Of a DNA stretch of 64,000 bases, positions 27,866 through 37,465 are shown in pieces. The DNA is taken from NCBI GenBank assembly GCA_020186115.1, contig WSYJ01000125.1, positions 62,001 through 126,000 of the forward strand. Direction: 5' to 3'. Each line of letters opens with the position of its first letter. The stretch's first letter is position 1. Both the position numbers and the translations under genes were made by a program. Origin of the DNA: Histomonas meleagridis. Its lineage: Eukaryota; Parabasalia; Tritrichomonadida; Dientamoebidae. The notes under the pieces were generated by a model. The model ran no database searches and was not told the DNA's origin. It saw only the letters and a program-made list of their open reading frames with translations.

Positions 27866-30800
27866 TCACGATAGAATAAAATTGAAATATTTATTTGTGA
27901 TCAACATGTTCAAAAAAATTGAATTAAATTTATTCGTTCATTAGGTTATCTTCAAATGGATGGAGCTAAATATGTTTGTATTTGTACAGACAATGGTCCT
28001 AATAAGACCATTGAAGAATCCAAGATTAAGACAGCATCAGTCCGACGTATTACATCACGACTTTTACAAAACGAAAGTCCACTTTTTATATCTACACCAA
28101 ACTTTATGATTTCTATGCCAGGTCATGAAGTTCCATTGAAGACTTATCCTAAATTAGCGTTAGATAAAAAACCTAGTAAATATCGACGCCCAGATTATTA
28201 TCTTTTTCAGTCGAATAAAATCAGTCCTGAAACCATTTATTTATATTTAAATATCAAACACAATAGTAAACATCAAATTCCTAAAATAATTATTGAATTT
28301 AAAGTTACAGAACTTTCAAGTCTAACTATACAAACATTTATTGAACGAATTGATGAACAATTGAATGGTTCAGGTAATGTTAAACAAGTATTTATTAAGA
28401 ACAAAGTTCAAAAGAAAGAAGAACATCTTAAACTTGATTTTAATGAATATCCAGAAATTTTTTTAGAAGTTGAATTTAATGAAAATGGGTTAAATAAAAT
28501 TCAACATCGAAGTAATCTTATTCATGAAATATTAGAAACAGAGAAACAATATCTTTATGATTTAACACAAATCAATGATTTTTGGTCCAAACAAATGAAG
28601 AACAAAAATTTATTAACAGAAAGTGAACATAATAATATATTTAAAGATATTCCACAAATTTTAGATAATCAAAACAAATTTTATGATCGATATACTATTA
28701 TTGAGAAAGAAGAATATAGTGGATTAACGTCTGTCTTTTTTTTAGAGAATTATAGTTTAATAGAGAAATCAGTTCATTATATTTCTATGTATCCATTAAT
28801 TAATGAAATGTTAGAAAACAAGAAACAAAATCGAACGTTTGCATCAACATTATTTGAATTACAACAAATGACAGATGGCCGTGATATTTTATCATTTTTA
28901 ATTACACCAATTCAACGGCTTCCACGTTATTTATTATTTATTAAAGAATTAATTAAAATTACGCCACAAACACATCCAGATTCTATATTATTACCTATAG
29001 CAGAAGAAATATTTACCAAAATTAATAAAGAAGCAGATATTGCGACTAATAATGTTCGTCAACAATCAGTATTGAAGAAGATTCAAGATAAATTAAAGAA
29101 ATATCGACTTCGCTTAGCGGAACCTAATCGACAAATTATTATGCATGTTGAAATTAGTTTATATGATAATAAGAAGACAGTTACATCATATTTATGTTTA
29201 TGTAATGATATTATATTTGTTTATGTTGATCGTGTTAAACATGCGAAATTAATTTTATTATCTGATATTTCTATTTTTCATTATTTACCAATTGTTGGAG
29301 ATTTTCATTCATTAATTGTTCCAACTATTATTCGCGAGAAAGATCGATTTGAACGTATTGAATATCGAATTAATTTTAATAAATTTGAAGAGAAGTCACA
29401 ATTTACTGATCATATTACAAATTTATTAGAAGAATATTCTAATAAGAATGAGAAGAACAAATATATTATTTGGACACTTAATTCTATTACTGATTCCATT
29501 CCATCTATTTGTCAACATGCATCTGTTAGTAATGGTGAATCGATTATATTTAATGGAGGAATTTCTACATCACAACGATTAGTATTTTCTGATTTTGCTA
29601 CATATCATCAAACACTTTTACGTGATTATCCATTATCAGAGATGACTACCATGGAAAGTGGAATTATGGGACGACGACGTCATACATTTTCATATTTAAA
29701 TGGAAGTTTTTATTTGATTGGAGGACTTATTGGTAACAAAGAATCACCAGAAATTATGCAATATAACATTCAGACGCAAAAATGGCATCAATTTTCTATT
29801 CGTACACAATTTTATCGTTATGGTCATTCATGTGTTAATTATAAAGATAAACTTTATATTTTTGGAGGTAAATCTAAACAAAATGGTATTTCATCTGAAT
29901 TAATTGTCTTAGATCCGAATAATAAAAGTTTTGAAGTTATTCCTAACAATTCTAATGTTAAACCAGAATCACGTTTTGATCACAGTGCAGTTGTTTATAA
30001 TCATAAAATGTATATTTTTGGAGGCAAAGGCGCCAAAGGATATATTTTAGACATTTGGTCATATGACTTTGAAAGTAACACATGGAAGAAAGAGATGTTA
30101 AATGAACCAAAGAACAGTGAACGCGAGAAATTAGTTGGGCGTAAATCGCATTTATCATTTTTAATTAACAATGCGATGATTATTATTGGTGGTGAATCAG
30201 ATATTCCAGAAACTCCTACATTTATTATTGATTTGAATACATTTCAAGTTCATTATCTTGATGACATTGGTAATTTTCCACCATCGATTCGATATGCGAG
30301 TGGAGGTATTTTATCAAATCAAGAAATTATTGTTTATGGTGGTATTGAATATCACAGCAAACAGCCACTTAATACGTTTTATACATTGCGTTTATCATCT
30401 AATTGGAATGAAGGTATTACAATTAATCGTAATAATTCACAAGATGAACAAATGTTTGAACAAAATCAATGGAGTAATGTCTTAAATCAAAACTGCTGTC
30501 ACACGACCATTTCGCACAAGGCCACATATGTTCCGCTTAAATCCAAAACGCCAGTTGCCCCATTATCGATTGGGTCACGTCAGCCACTTTCTACGGATGG
30601 ATCTCGCACGCGTTCTAATTCAGAAGATCTTACTCCCACCGCACGTCCGCGTCGTCAATCATCGACTGCTGCGCATGATCGTAAGACGCGTAAGAAGCGG
30701 AGTCAGTCAGTGAGCATCAAAAATGTCTCATCGACAACTATTTCTATTGAAAAGTTATCACCGAATCGAATGGCAGCGATTAATTACATTGGTGAGGACG

Positions 30801-31948
30801 GTGTCAAAACTATTTCTGATTACAGTGGCAAAGCGCCACCACCGCTTGACATTGACATGAATGAAGAGCCCAGCAACAAAGAAACTGAACAGCCGACGAA
30901 TGGGGCGCGTCCGCGTCTTTCATTTGAATCAGGAAGTCGCAAAATGAGTTTTCCACGCTTCAAGAGCAATTTTGTTGAAGAATCATCGAATAATAATAAT
31001 AACAGTGAAAGTCCATTAAATACTAATTCAGAAGTTAATATGCAAAACGGCGACGATCCGAATCTTGAAAGTTTTCCAGCATTTCGCCCAGTTTCTGCGC
31101 AACGCCTCAGTCCGCGCGGCGGCAGCTTTTCGCCACGTTCGACGCTGATTCGACGCAACAATGTTTCCAACGATAACGATAATGCTCCCGAAGAATTTCC
31201 GAACATTGGCAATCGCCAAACGCCACTTCGTACAGTTCATCGCGAAATCTCAGACAACACAACTAATGCGAATGCTAATGTTAATGTTAATTCTAATGTT
31301 AATGCAGTAGCACGACAACTTCCGAAAAGTTCTGCTCCGCGCATGCGCCGGATGTCAGTTCAAATCAATCGCCGCTATAATCCTCTTCAAGAATCGCTTT
31401 CATCTCCGCAAACGTCATCGCAATCGCCGCAACAACAAACAGCGAATGCAACGCCACAACAACAACAAATTCAACAACAACAACAGCAAATTTCGAGCGC
31501 ATTTATTCGACCGCAGCGAAGTTCCGTTTCTGTCAGCGGGCGTCGTATGTCAGTTCAAGTTGGGCGTCGCTACGGCCCCGGCGCAGGGCTGCTGGGCAAC
31601 GACAGCGGAAACTATGGAACAACGCCGCGCGGGATGCGTCCGAATGCGCAGCAAACAGATTTTCGACCTCCATCGCGAAGTAATGTGCAATTGCGTCCAT
31701 CATCACGCCAAACACAACGCGATCGCCCAACATCGCGATTTAGTCAAAAGGGGAATTAAATCAAATCAAATTAAATTCAATAATTCATAAATATAATAAA
31801 ATACAGCAAAAAGTGAATTTTTGCAAATCGTTGTCGAAACAAACAAATAAACAAATTAATAAATAAATAATTTCGTAAGTAAATAATAAACGTAATAAAA
31901 ATTCTGTTCTAATGATAAAAATAATTAAAAATTATTGAAGTATCTATT
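27866..31948 (+). repeat. Right arm of the ~4.08-kb inverted duplication
   Basis: It carries the whole intact RhoGEF-PH-Kelch gene with about 90 bp upstream and 190 bp downstream. Near the outer end it has about 10 extra bases (around 31918-31930) relative to the left arm. Confidence 0.93.
27956..31759 (+). CDS. RhoGEF (DH-PH) with Kelch repeats and a disordered basic Q/S-rich tail
   Basis: RhoGEFs load GTP onto Rho/Rac GTPases to control actin. In this 1267-aa protein a ~180-aa N-terminal region precedes the DH domain (about 184-365), with LIHEILETEKQYLYDL (conserved region 1) and ITPIQRLPRYLLFIKELIK (conserved region 3). A PH-like domain covers about 375-500. Kelch repeats (about 565-835) carry YLIGGLIG, LYIFGGKSK, MYIFGGKGAKG, IIIGGESD and IIVYGGIEY, probably a propeller. 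The tail (840-1267) is low-complexity and GC-richer, with SR-rich basic patches (RRMSVQ twice) and a polyglutamine run near 1165-1180. TCATTAGG just upstream of the ATG fits the trichomonad initiator TCA(Y)(T/A). DH-Kelch fusion is characteristic of protist RhoGEFs. Confidence 0.92.
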   Translation: MDGAKYVCICTDNGPNKTIEESKIKTASVRRITSRLLQNESPLFISTPNFMISMPGHEVPLKTYPKLALDKKPSKYRRPDYYLFQSNKISPETIYLYLNIKHNSKHQIPKIIIEFKVTELSSLTIQTFIERIDEQLNGSGNVKQVFIKNKVQKKEEHLKLDFNEYPEIFLEVEFNENGLNKIQHRSNLIHEILETEKQYLYDLTQINDFWSKQMKNKNLLTESEHNNIFKDIPQILDNQNKFYDRYTIIEKEEYSGLTSVFFLENYSLIEKSVHYISMYPLINEMLENKKQNRTFASTLFELQQMTDGRDILSFLITPIQRLPRYLLFIKELIKITPQTHPDSILLPIAEEIFTKINKEADIATNNVRQQSVLKKIQDKLKKYRLRLAEPNRQIIMHVEISLYDNKKTVTSYLCLCNDIIFVYVDRVKHAKLILLSDISIFHYLPIVGDFHSLIVPTIIREKDRFERIEYRINFNKFEEKSQFTDHITNLLEEYSNKNEKNKYIIWTLNSITDSIPSICQHASVSNGESIIFNGGISTSQRLVFSDFATYHQTLLRDYPLSEMTTMESGIMGRRRHTFSYLNGSFYLIGGLIGNKESPEIMQYNIQTQKWHQFSIRTQFYRYGHSCVNYKDKLYIFGGKSKQNGISSELIVLDPNNKSFEVIPNNSNVKPESRFDHSAVVYNHKMYIFGGKGAKGYILDIWSYDFESNTWKKEMLNEPKNSEREKLVGRKSHLSFLINNAMIIIGGESDIPETPTFIIDLNTFQVHYLDDIGNFPPSIRYASGGILSNQEIIVYGGIEYHSKQPLNTFYTLRLSSNWNEGITINRNNSQDEQMFEQNQWSNVLNQNCCHTTISHKATYVPLKSKTPVAPLSIGSRQPLSTDGSRTRSNSEDLTPTARPRRQSSTAAHDRKTRKKRSQSVSIKNVSSTTISIEKLSPNRMAAINYIGEDGVKTISDYSGKAPPPLDIDMNEEPSNKETEQPTNGARPRLSFESGSRKMSFPRFKSNFVEESSNNNNNSESPLNTNSEVNMQNGDDPNLESFPAFRPVSAQRLSPRGGSFSPRSTLIRRNNVSNDNDNAPEEFPNIGNRQTPLRTVHREISDNTTNANANVNVNSNVNAVARQLPKSSAPRMRRMSVQINRRYNPLQESLSSPQTSSQSPQQQTANATPQQQQIQQQQQQISSAFIRPQRSSVSVSGRRMSVQVGRRYGPGAGLLGNDSGNYGTTPRGMRPNAQQTDFRPPSRSNVQLRPSSRQTQRDRPTSRFSQKGN

Positions 31949-32480
31949 TATCAGTTAATGAAACTAAACCTACTGAAATTTAAGCAACATGTCAAGATTC
32001 GAGTTTCCTACAACAAATTCAACATGGTTTCGCATAACTCTGGATCACTGTAATTCCAAATTTCACTATGCCCTATGAATTACTGTGGAATAATATTTAA
32101 TCGCTGCGTAATTTATATTATAAGTAATTTCATTTTCTATTAATATTATAAAATAAATTTAGAAATTCCATTAGTAGTTTTGAATAAGAAAGGTTTGTTG
32201 ACATATAAAACTGTGATTAATTTACTTCTTAAAGAAAGTGAATTTAATCTTTCTATAAATTAAGAAGAAATCCAACGGAAACATAGTAAAGTACTTAACG
32301 AACATTCAATGTAATAGCTTTTTTTATTATATTGTGACATGAAGAAATTTGTTTGTAATGAATCAGAGTATCGTAATTCGCTTAAAAATATGGGCATGAA
32401 TTAAAATTTTTAATGTATAAACATAGCTTATAAAATGATTTTAAATATTTGATAAAATATAACATAAATTATGATTTGTT
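31949..32480. other. AT-rich sequence beyond the inverted repeat
   Basis: No gene is seen. A short plus-strand fragment near 32165-32265 (NKKGLLTYKTVINLLLKESEFNLSIN) has weak ankyrin flavour and may be a relic. Confidence 0.4.
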
Positions 32481-33395
32481 TAAACATTCATTAAATAATA
32501 TCACAATTTGGGATCATACAATAACAACAGAAGATAATACATTTTAAGGCTGTTTTAGTTTGGAAACTATACATTTAGGAAGAAATTTCAAAACAATCAC
32601 AGATAATACTTTTACAGTCTGCATCGTTTTGATTACTTTTGTCATATTTTTTTCAACAATAACTATCGGGAAAGGTATATTTTATTCATGTTCATCTCTT
32701 AGATATGTTGATCTTGGTGATAAAATAGAATAATTGATAAAGCTTCTTTATATAATTGCAGATCAATTGAAGAAATAATAATTCCAAATTCTGTAATAGA
32801 AATAAAAAATGCATTTACAGATTGCATCAAATAAAACTTCAAATGGAAATAATGCAAAATTAATTGATGACTTTGTTTTTTCAGGATGTACAGCTTTGAT
32901 AGTAGTTGAACTCTCAAATTCAATCACAAGAATTGGAAGTCATCTATTCTGAAATTGTGAAAGTCTAAAAAAGATAATAATTGGAGACTAACTAAAAAAA
33001 ATTGATAATACCGTATTTCTTGGATGTAAATATTAACATTTATTCAAGTTAGTGAAAAAAAATTTAAATTACTCAAATTACAAAAATGATGGAATTTTAT
33101 ATGAAAAAGATATTAACAAAATAATACATTTTCCTGCAGGAAAAGAAAATGAACAATATACTTTTCCATCAACCATTGGGATGATTTGTGCCTATGCATT
33201 TTTTTGAATGTATAAATCTTAAAGGTGTAAATATGAACCAAAAAATTCCAAATTATAATTAAATATGCCGCATTCCAATGCTATACAAATTTAAGTGATC
33301 ACTTTAGGTAGGGGAATAAGGACAATAAAATCAAATGCATTTAATTGATGCATATCTCTCAAATATATTTATTATTGCACAATAAAAAATAATTT
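32480..33395 (+). pseudogene. BspA-like leucine-rich-repeat surface-protein relic
   Basis: Plus-strand frames show TpLRR/BspA repeat text broken by many stops and shifts: GCFSLETIHLGRNFKTITDNTF, SSLRYVDLGDKIE, FSGCTALIVVELSNSITRIGS, NCESLKKIIIGD, KKIDNTVFLGCK, NDGILYEKDINKIIHFPAGK and CISLKYIYY. The pattern F-x-GC-x-SL-x-x-(I/V)-x-(I/L) about every 23 residues is diagnostic. BspA-like proteins are a large trichomonad surface family linked to adhesion. This one is clearly dead. It abuts the 3' end of the coiled-coil gene on the opposite strand. Confidence 0.75.
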
Positions 33396-33430
33396 AAAAA
33401 TAACAAATATTTTAATAACAATGAATTTGA

Positions 33431-35026
33431 CTAAAGAGAAGAAAGTTGTAAACGCATATCTTCAATTTGATGGATTAAATATTGAAAATCTTGTGCTATT
33501 TCTTTAGATGAATTTGGCATTGGCTTTTTATTTGATTTTATTTTTCTTTCATTATTTTTTATTTCATGAATGATGGTTTGAGCTGTTTCGTATGGTGATG
33601 TTTCCTTTGGAATTCCGAAATTTTTCTGAAGTTTTCTAAAAGATGCAATTGTGTATTTGTATGTTTCATAATTAGACAGGATATTTTCATTATGTACTTT
33701 GTTTTGATTTTGTTTATCTATAAATAAATCATATTCAATTTGTAATTTTTGATTTTCTTCTTCTAAAATTTTTATATTATTTTGGGTAACACGAATTTTT
33801 GATTGAATCAAATTGTTCGTTTTTCGAATGTTTTCTATTTCGTTATTTTTTTCTTCAATGGCTTCTTGATATTGTTGAACGCCATCGGAAAGGATTTCTA
33901 TCTGCTCAAAAATATCATCTGCTTCTGTTAAATATTCTTCTTTTTCTTCATTAATTTCATCAAGGTTTTCTTTAATTTCTTCGATATTTTGTTGTAGTTC
34001 ATTTATGTTGTTTTTTCTTTTTGTTAAATCGCTTTCAATTATTTTAAGTTCTTTTTCAAGAATTTCTTTTTGTTGTTTATATTCTTTTGTCTTTGAAATT
34101 GTATTTTGAATCCGTAAAAGAAGTTCTTCCTTTTCACGATTTAACATTGCAATTTCATTTTTTGTCATTCGTTCGACTGTTTTAAATTCATTTTGGGCTT
34201 CATTTAATGCTTTTATTAATGGTTTTTCCTCATCACGATGTTTATTTCGCTTAATCAGAAGTTTTTCTTGTCTTTCTTTAAGTAAATTTATTTCATTTGT
34301 TTGTTGTTCTTGCATTTCTTCATATTTTTCCTTTTCTTGTTCAATTAGAAATTGTAGTTGTTGAAGAATTTTCTTGAATTGATCACGTGCTTCTTTTTTA
34401 GTTTTTATTTCATCTTGCATTGATTTTACATCTGGCTCAATAGTATTCATTAAGTTTTGAAGTTTATGAATTTTATTTTTAGCGTTTTTTATTTTTCTTT
34501 GGATTCTTGAAACATCTGATTTATATGATCCTTCTAAATGATCCAACTGTTCTTTTTCCTTACAAATGGTTTCATGAAGTTTGTTGTTTTCGTTTATAAG
34601 GGATTTAATCTCATTTTTTATTTCTTTTGATTTTGCAAAATTTTTTAATTCAGAAACAATTTCAACACGGATTGAGTTAAGATCTTTATGAGTAGACTTA
34701 GAAACAGTATTGAATTTTTGTATAAATTCATTAATTTTATTTTGGGTTTCTTTAACTTCTTTTGGATCATGTTGGTATTTTTGAAATTTATTCATCAACT
34801 TATCCTTAAGATCGAAATTGATTTTTAACTGCATATTAAATACATCAAAAAATGAACTTAAAACATGAAAACATTCGTCTGTCTTTAGCAATTCTTTGTT
34901 TTCTTCAAGATATTTCTCTATTTCTTGTACCCTAGAAATAACAGATGTACTAAGATCATTTGCACTCTGGAATTCTGTTTCAGATGAAAAATATGAAGCT
35001 TGAGATGAGCTTGAAACATATTCCAT
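33431..35026 (-). CDS. Long coiled-coil protein
   Basis: The 531-aa protein is almost entirely heptad-rich and charged (E, K, Q, N), for example EELQQNIEEIKENLDEINEE and VTQNNIKILEEENQKLQIEY. A short Ser-rich N-terminus (MEYVSSSSQASYFSSETEFQ) precedes the coiled coil, and a basic segment (NNERKIKSNKKP) precedes the final helix. No enzyme domain is seen. Such proteins in trichomonads are usually cytoskeletal, basal-body or tethering factors, but the sequence does not specify which. It is divergent from the gene at 35115, with 88 bp between start codons, so the two probably share a bidirectional promoter. Confidence 0.75.
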   Translation of the reverse strand: MEYVSSSSQASYFSSETEFQSANDLSTSVISRVQEIEKYLEENKELLKTDECFHVLSSFFDVFNMQLKINFDLKDKLMNKFQKYQHDPKEVKETQNKINEFIQKFNTVSKSTHKDLNSIRVEIVSELKNFAKSKEIKNEIKSLINENNKLHETICKEKEQLDHLEGSYKSDVSRIQRKIKNAKNKIHKLQNLMNTIEPDVKSMQDEIKTKKEARDQFKKILQQLQFLIEQEKEKYEEMQEQQTNEINLLKERQEKLLIKRNKHRDEEKPLIKALNEAQNEFKTVERMTKNEIAMLNREKEELLLRIQNTISKTKEYKQQKEILEKELKIIESDLTKRKNNINELQQNIEEIKENLDEINEEKEEYLTEADDIFEQIEILSDGVQQYQEAIEEKNNEIENIRKTNNLIQSKIRVTQNNIKILEEENQKLQIEYDLFIDKQNQNKVHNENILSNYETYKYTIASFRKLQKNFGIPKETSPYETAQTIIHEIKNNERKIKSNKKPMPNSSKEIAQDFQYLIHQIEDMRLQLSSL

Positions 35027-35114
35027 ATCTAAAGCGCCAAAAGACGTTAAATATTTAAACGTGTTTCTTACAAAAAAGTGACAGAATACTTCTTTTTTTA
35101 TTTATATTCATAAC

Positions 35115-36980
35115 ATGAAAAAAGAGGTATGGGAGGAAAATATAAATAAATCTCATCAAAATGCACTTAAAATGATAAATAAGATATACCAAAAAAATCT
35201 TGAATCGGCGCGATCAGTTTATTTAATGGAATTATTCTCAAATCATTTTTCCAAACATACAGATTCTCTTCTTAACACAAACAAAATGCTTTACACCAAT
35301 CCAAAATCAGCTGATTTACAATATCCTTTGATGTTCACACAAAAAATTAATTCTTCGCTTGAACAAATTTATAATCAACCAATCATGTTTGCTCATTCTG
35401 TAGCAGAATATTTCAAAAATCTCAATGATTCTGAAATTGCTATTTTTTCGTTTTCGACATTTCCATCCATATTTGGATATTTAATAGGTGAACAATTTTG
35501 TAAACTTGCATGTGACTTTCTTTTAACTTTGTTTGGTTTATTAGGACATACAAAACTTACAGATTTTCTTTTTTCATCTTTTTTTGCATCATCGCATGGA
35601 TTTAATTCATTTTTTTGGAATGAAATCCAAAAAAATTCATCAAAAATAACATCAAGCACCTCATTTGATTCAATATTTAATATCACTAAGAATTGTATTT
35701 ATAGTTCTTTACCATATTTATCAAATTATTTTTCATTAGTTCTATCAAGTTATTGCGCTGTTTCGATTCATTTTCATTCGACATTTGTTGACACTTTTTT
35801 CATAAACCCTTTATTAAATGAATCTTTATCTGATATTTCATTTACCTCGACTAAACTTATTAAGATATATCATTCGTTTTTAAAAGAATTAAAGCAACCC
35901 TCAAAACGACCACAACTTGAAGAAATATTAAATATAATTATGAAATCACATGAATATATACAATTTAATCCAATTCTTTTATCAAATTCTTTTCCATATG
36001 GAATTCCTTTATTAATAAATGACACTGATTTATTTATATTATATAAAATATTAAAGAATTCAAGTAAAATACAATTTTCTTATTATGGCGATGATATTAA
36101 ATTTAGTAATAACTTTATTCCGATTTTATTTCAAGTTTATCCAAATTTTCTTAATGAGAAATTTAATGATTTTATTGGATTTCATTTGTTTGATAATTGC
36201 CAAATAATCGATTGTCAAACAAATCAAGAATATATACTTCAATATTATTTAAATCATGTAAAAGATATTGAAAATATTCTTCTTTTATATGAACAATTTT
36301 ATAATCAAAAGAAATTTAATAAATTAATAAAAAATCACTTTAATAGTTTATATTATTATATAATGTTTCCTTATTATCAAGCAACATATCAAAAATATAC
36401 AAAACTAAGAGATATGATTGCAACAATTCTTGGTTATGTTAAAGTTAGTCCAAAATCTGCATTTCAACTTTCGTTTATAGCTTTGGATACTTTTAATTTT
36501 AATGTTTCCAAGAAAATGAAATTAATGCAAAATAAATTTTCTTTGTTGTTAAACCAATGGATGGAAATAGAATGGCCGAAATATCAAAACAATTGTAATT
36601 TTTTAAATAGAACTAAATATATTTTCGAGACTTCTTTATTATTAAATAAATTAGATGACTTGAGATTAGGTAAAAGATTAAAATTAATATTAAAATTCGT
36701 TTCGATCCTTAAGGAAATTTTGGGTGGCCAAAATATAAACGATTGGAAACTTTTGTTCGCTTATTCTGTATTCGTTGCTCAGCCAAAAAATCTTTTGTCT
36801 TCTTATTTGGCAATCGAAAATTTCGTGTTCTCTGAAAACGAAATTATTAATTCTTGGAATAAAGCGGTGCTGGATAAATGGGGAATGTTTACGGTGGGGA
36901 TTTTAAATATAATTAGGAATGATCAAGCGTTTTGTTCTAAATGTTTGGACCAGGAATATTGTAAAAAATTGTTTGTTTAA
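35115..36980 (+). CDS. Hypothetical helical protein, paralogue-like to 25595-27742
   Basis: This 621-aa protein of unknown function is rich in Phe, Asn, Leu and Ile. The segment IFSFSTFPSIFGYLIGEQFC near residue 115 parallels FFTFSTLPSFFKTIW in the 715-aa protein at 25595 at a similar position, and overall length, lack of signal peptide and helical pattern agree. I infer one divergent family rather than chance, but similarity is weak outside this block. The C-terminus (CSKCLDQEYCKKLFV) has three cysteines. It is divergent from the coiled-coil gene. Confidence 0.6.
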   Translation: MKKEVWEENINKSHQNALKMINKIYQKNLESARSVYLMELFSNHFSKHTDSLLNTNKMLYTNPKSADLQYPLMFTQKINSSLEQIYNQPIMFAHSVAEYFKNLNDSEIAIFSFSTFPSIFGYLIGEQFCKLACDFLLTLFGLLGHTKLTDFLFSSFFASSHGFNSFFWNEIQKNSSKITSSTSFDSIFNITKNCIYSSLPYLSNYFSLVLSSYCAVSIHFHSTFVDTFFINPLLNESLSDISFTSTKLIKIYHSFLKELKQPSKRPQLEEILNIIMKSHEYIQFNPILLSNSFPYGIPLLINDTDLFILYKILKNSSKIQFSYYGDDIKFSNNFIPILFQVYPNFLNEKFNDFIGFHLFDNCQIIDCQTNQEYILQYYLNHVKDIENILLLYEQFYNQKKFNKLIKNHFNSLYYYIMFPYYQATYQKYTKLRDMIATILGYVKVSPKSAFQLSFIALDTFNFNVSKKMKLMQNKFSLLLNQWMEIEWPKYQNNCNFLNRTKYIFETSLLLNKLDDLRLGKRLKLILKFVSILKEILGGQNINDWKLLFAYSVFVAQPKNLLSSYLAIENFVFSENEIINSWNKAVLDKWGMFTVGILNIIRNDQAFCSKCLDQEYCKKLFV

Positions 36981-37465
36981 TGAATATTTGTAAATTATTT
37001 TTTGCGAAATGATATTTTTATTATGTTTTGATCGAAATTTTTATAAAATGATTTAATATTAAATCATATGTTTTCAAGTTTAAGATTTTTATGTGAGAAA
37101 CAAAATGAAAGTTTAATGTCAATGATATTCCATATAAGATGTCTTCTTACTAGATTATATTTATATGAATTAAAGTTTTTAGAAAAATTATGATAAAATA
37201 TGTATTTACTTGTACCATTGGTTATATGAAATTGACATATTTTTGAAAATAGTAGCACAATTGTTAATCACAATTTTTCCAAAAATGTGTTTAAATGTAG
37301 TTCATGTTAACACTATTAAGAGAGAATTTAAAACAATTCAAATAAACTTAAATATAAAATGATTCACTATCAAAATTGTGATCAAGAAGAGCATATTGAT
37401 TAATTTTTTCAAAAATACAGATTTTTATATTTATTTTTACTAACAAAAACACAAAAACAAATCGC
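36981..37465. other. AT-rich intergenic region between convergent genes
   Basis: No gene, RNA or repeat is recognised. Confidence 0.5.

Noticed and set aside
29718-31790. Small frames inside the RhoGEF-Kelch copies on both strands
   Set aside because: They duplicate exactly between the two arms because of the inverted repeat and carry no independent features.
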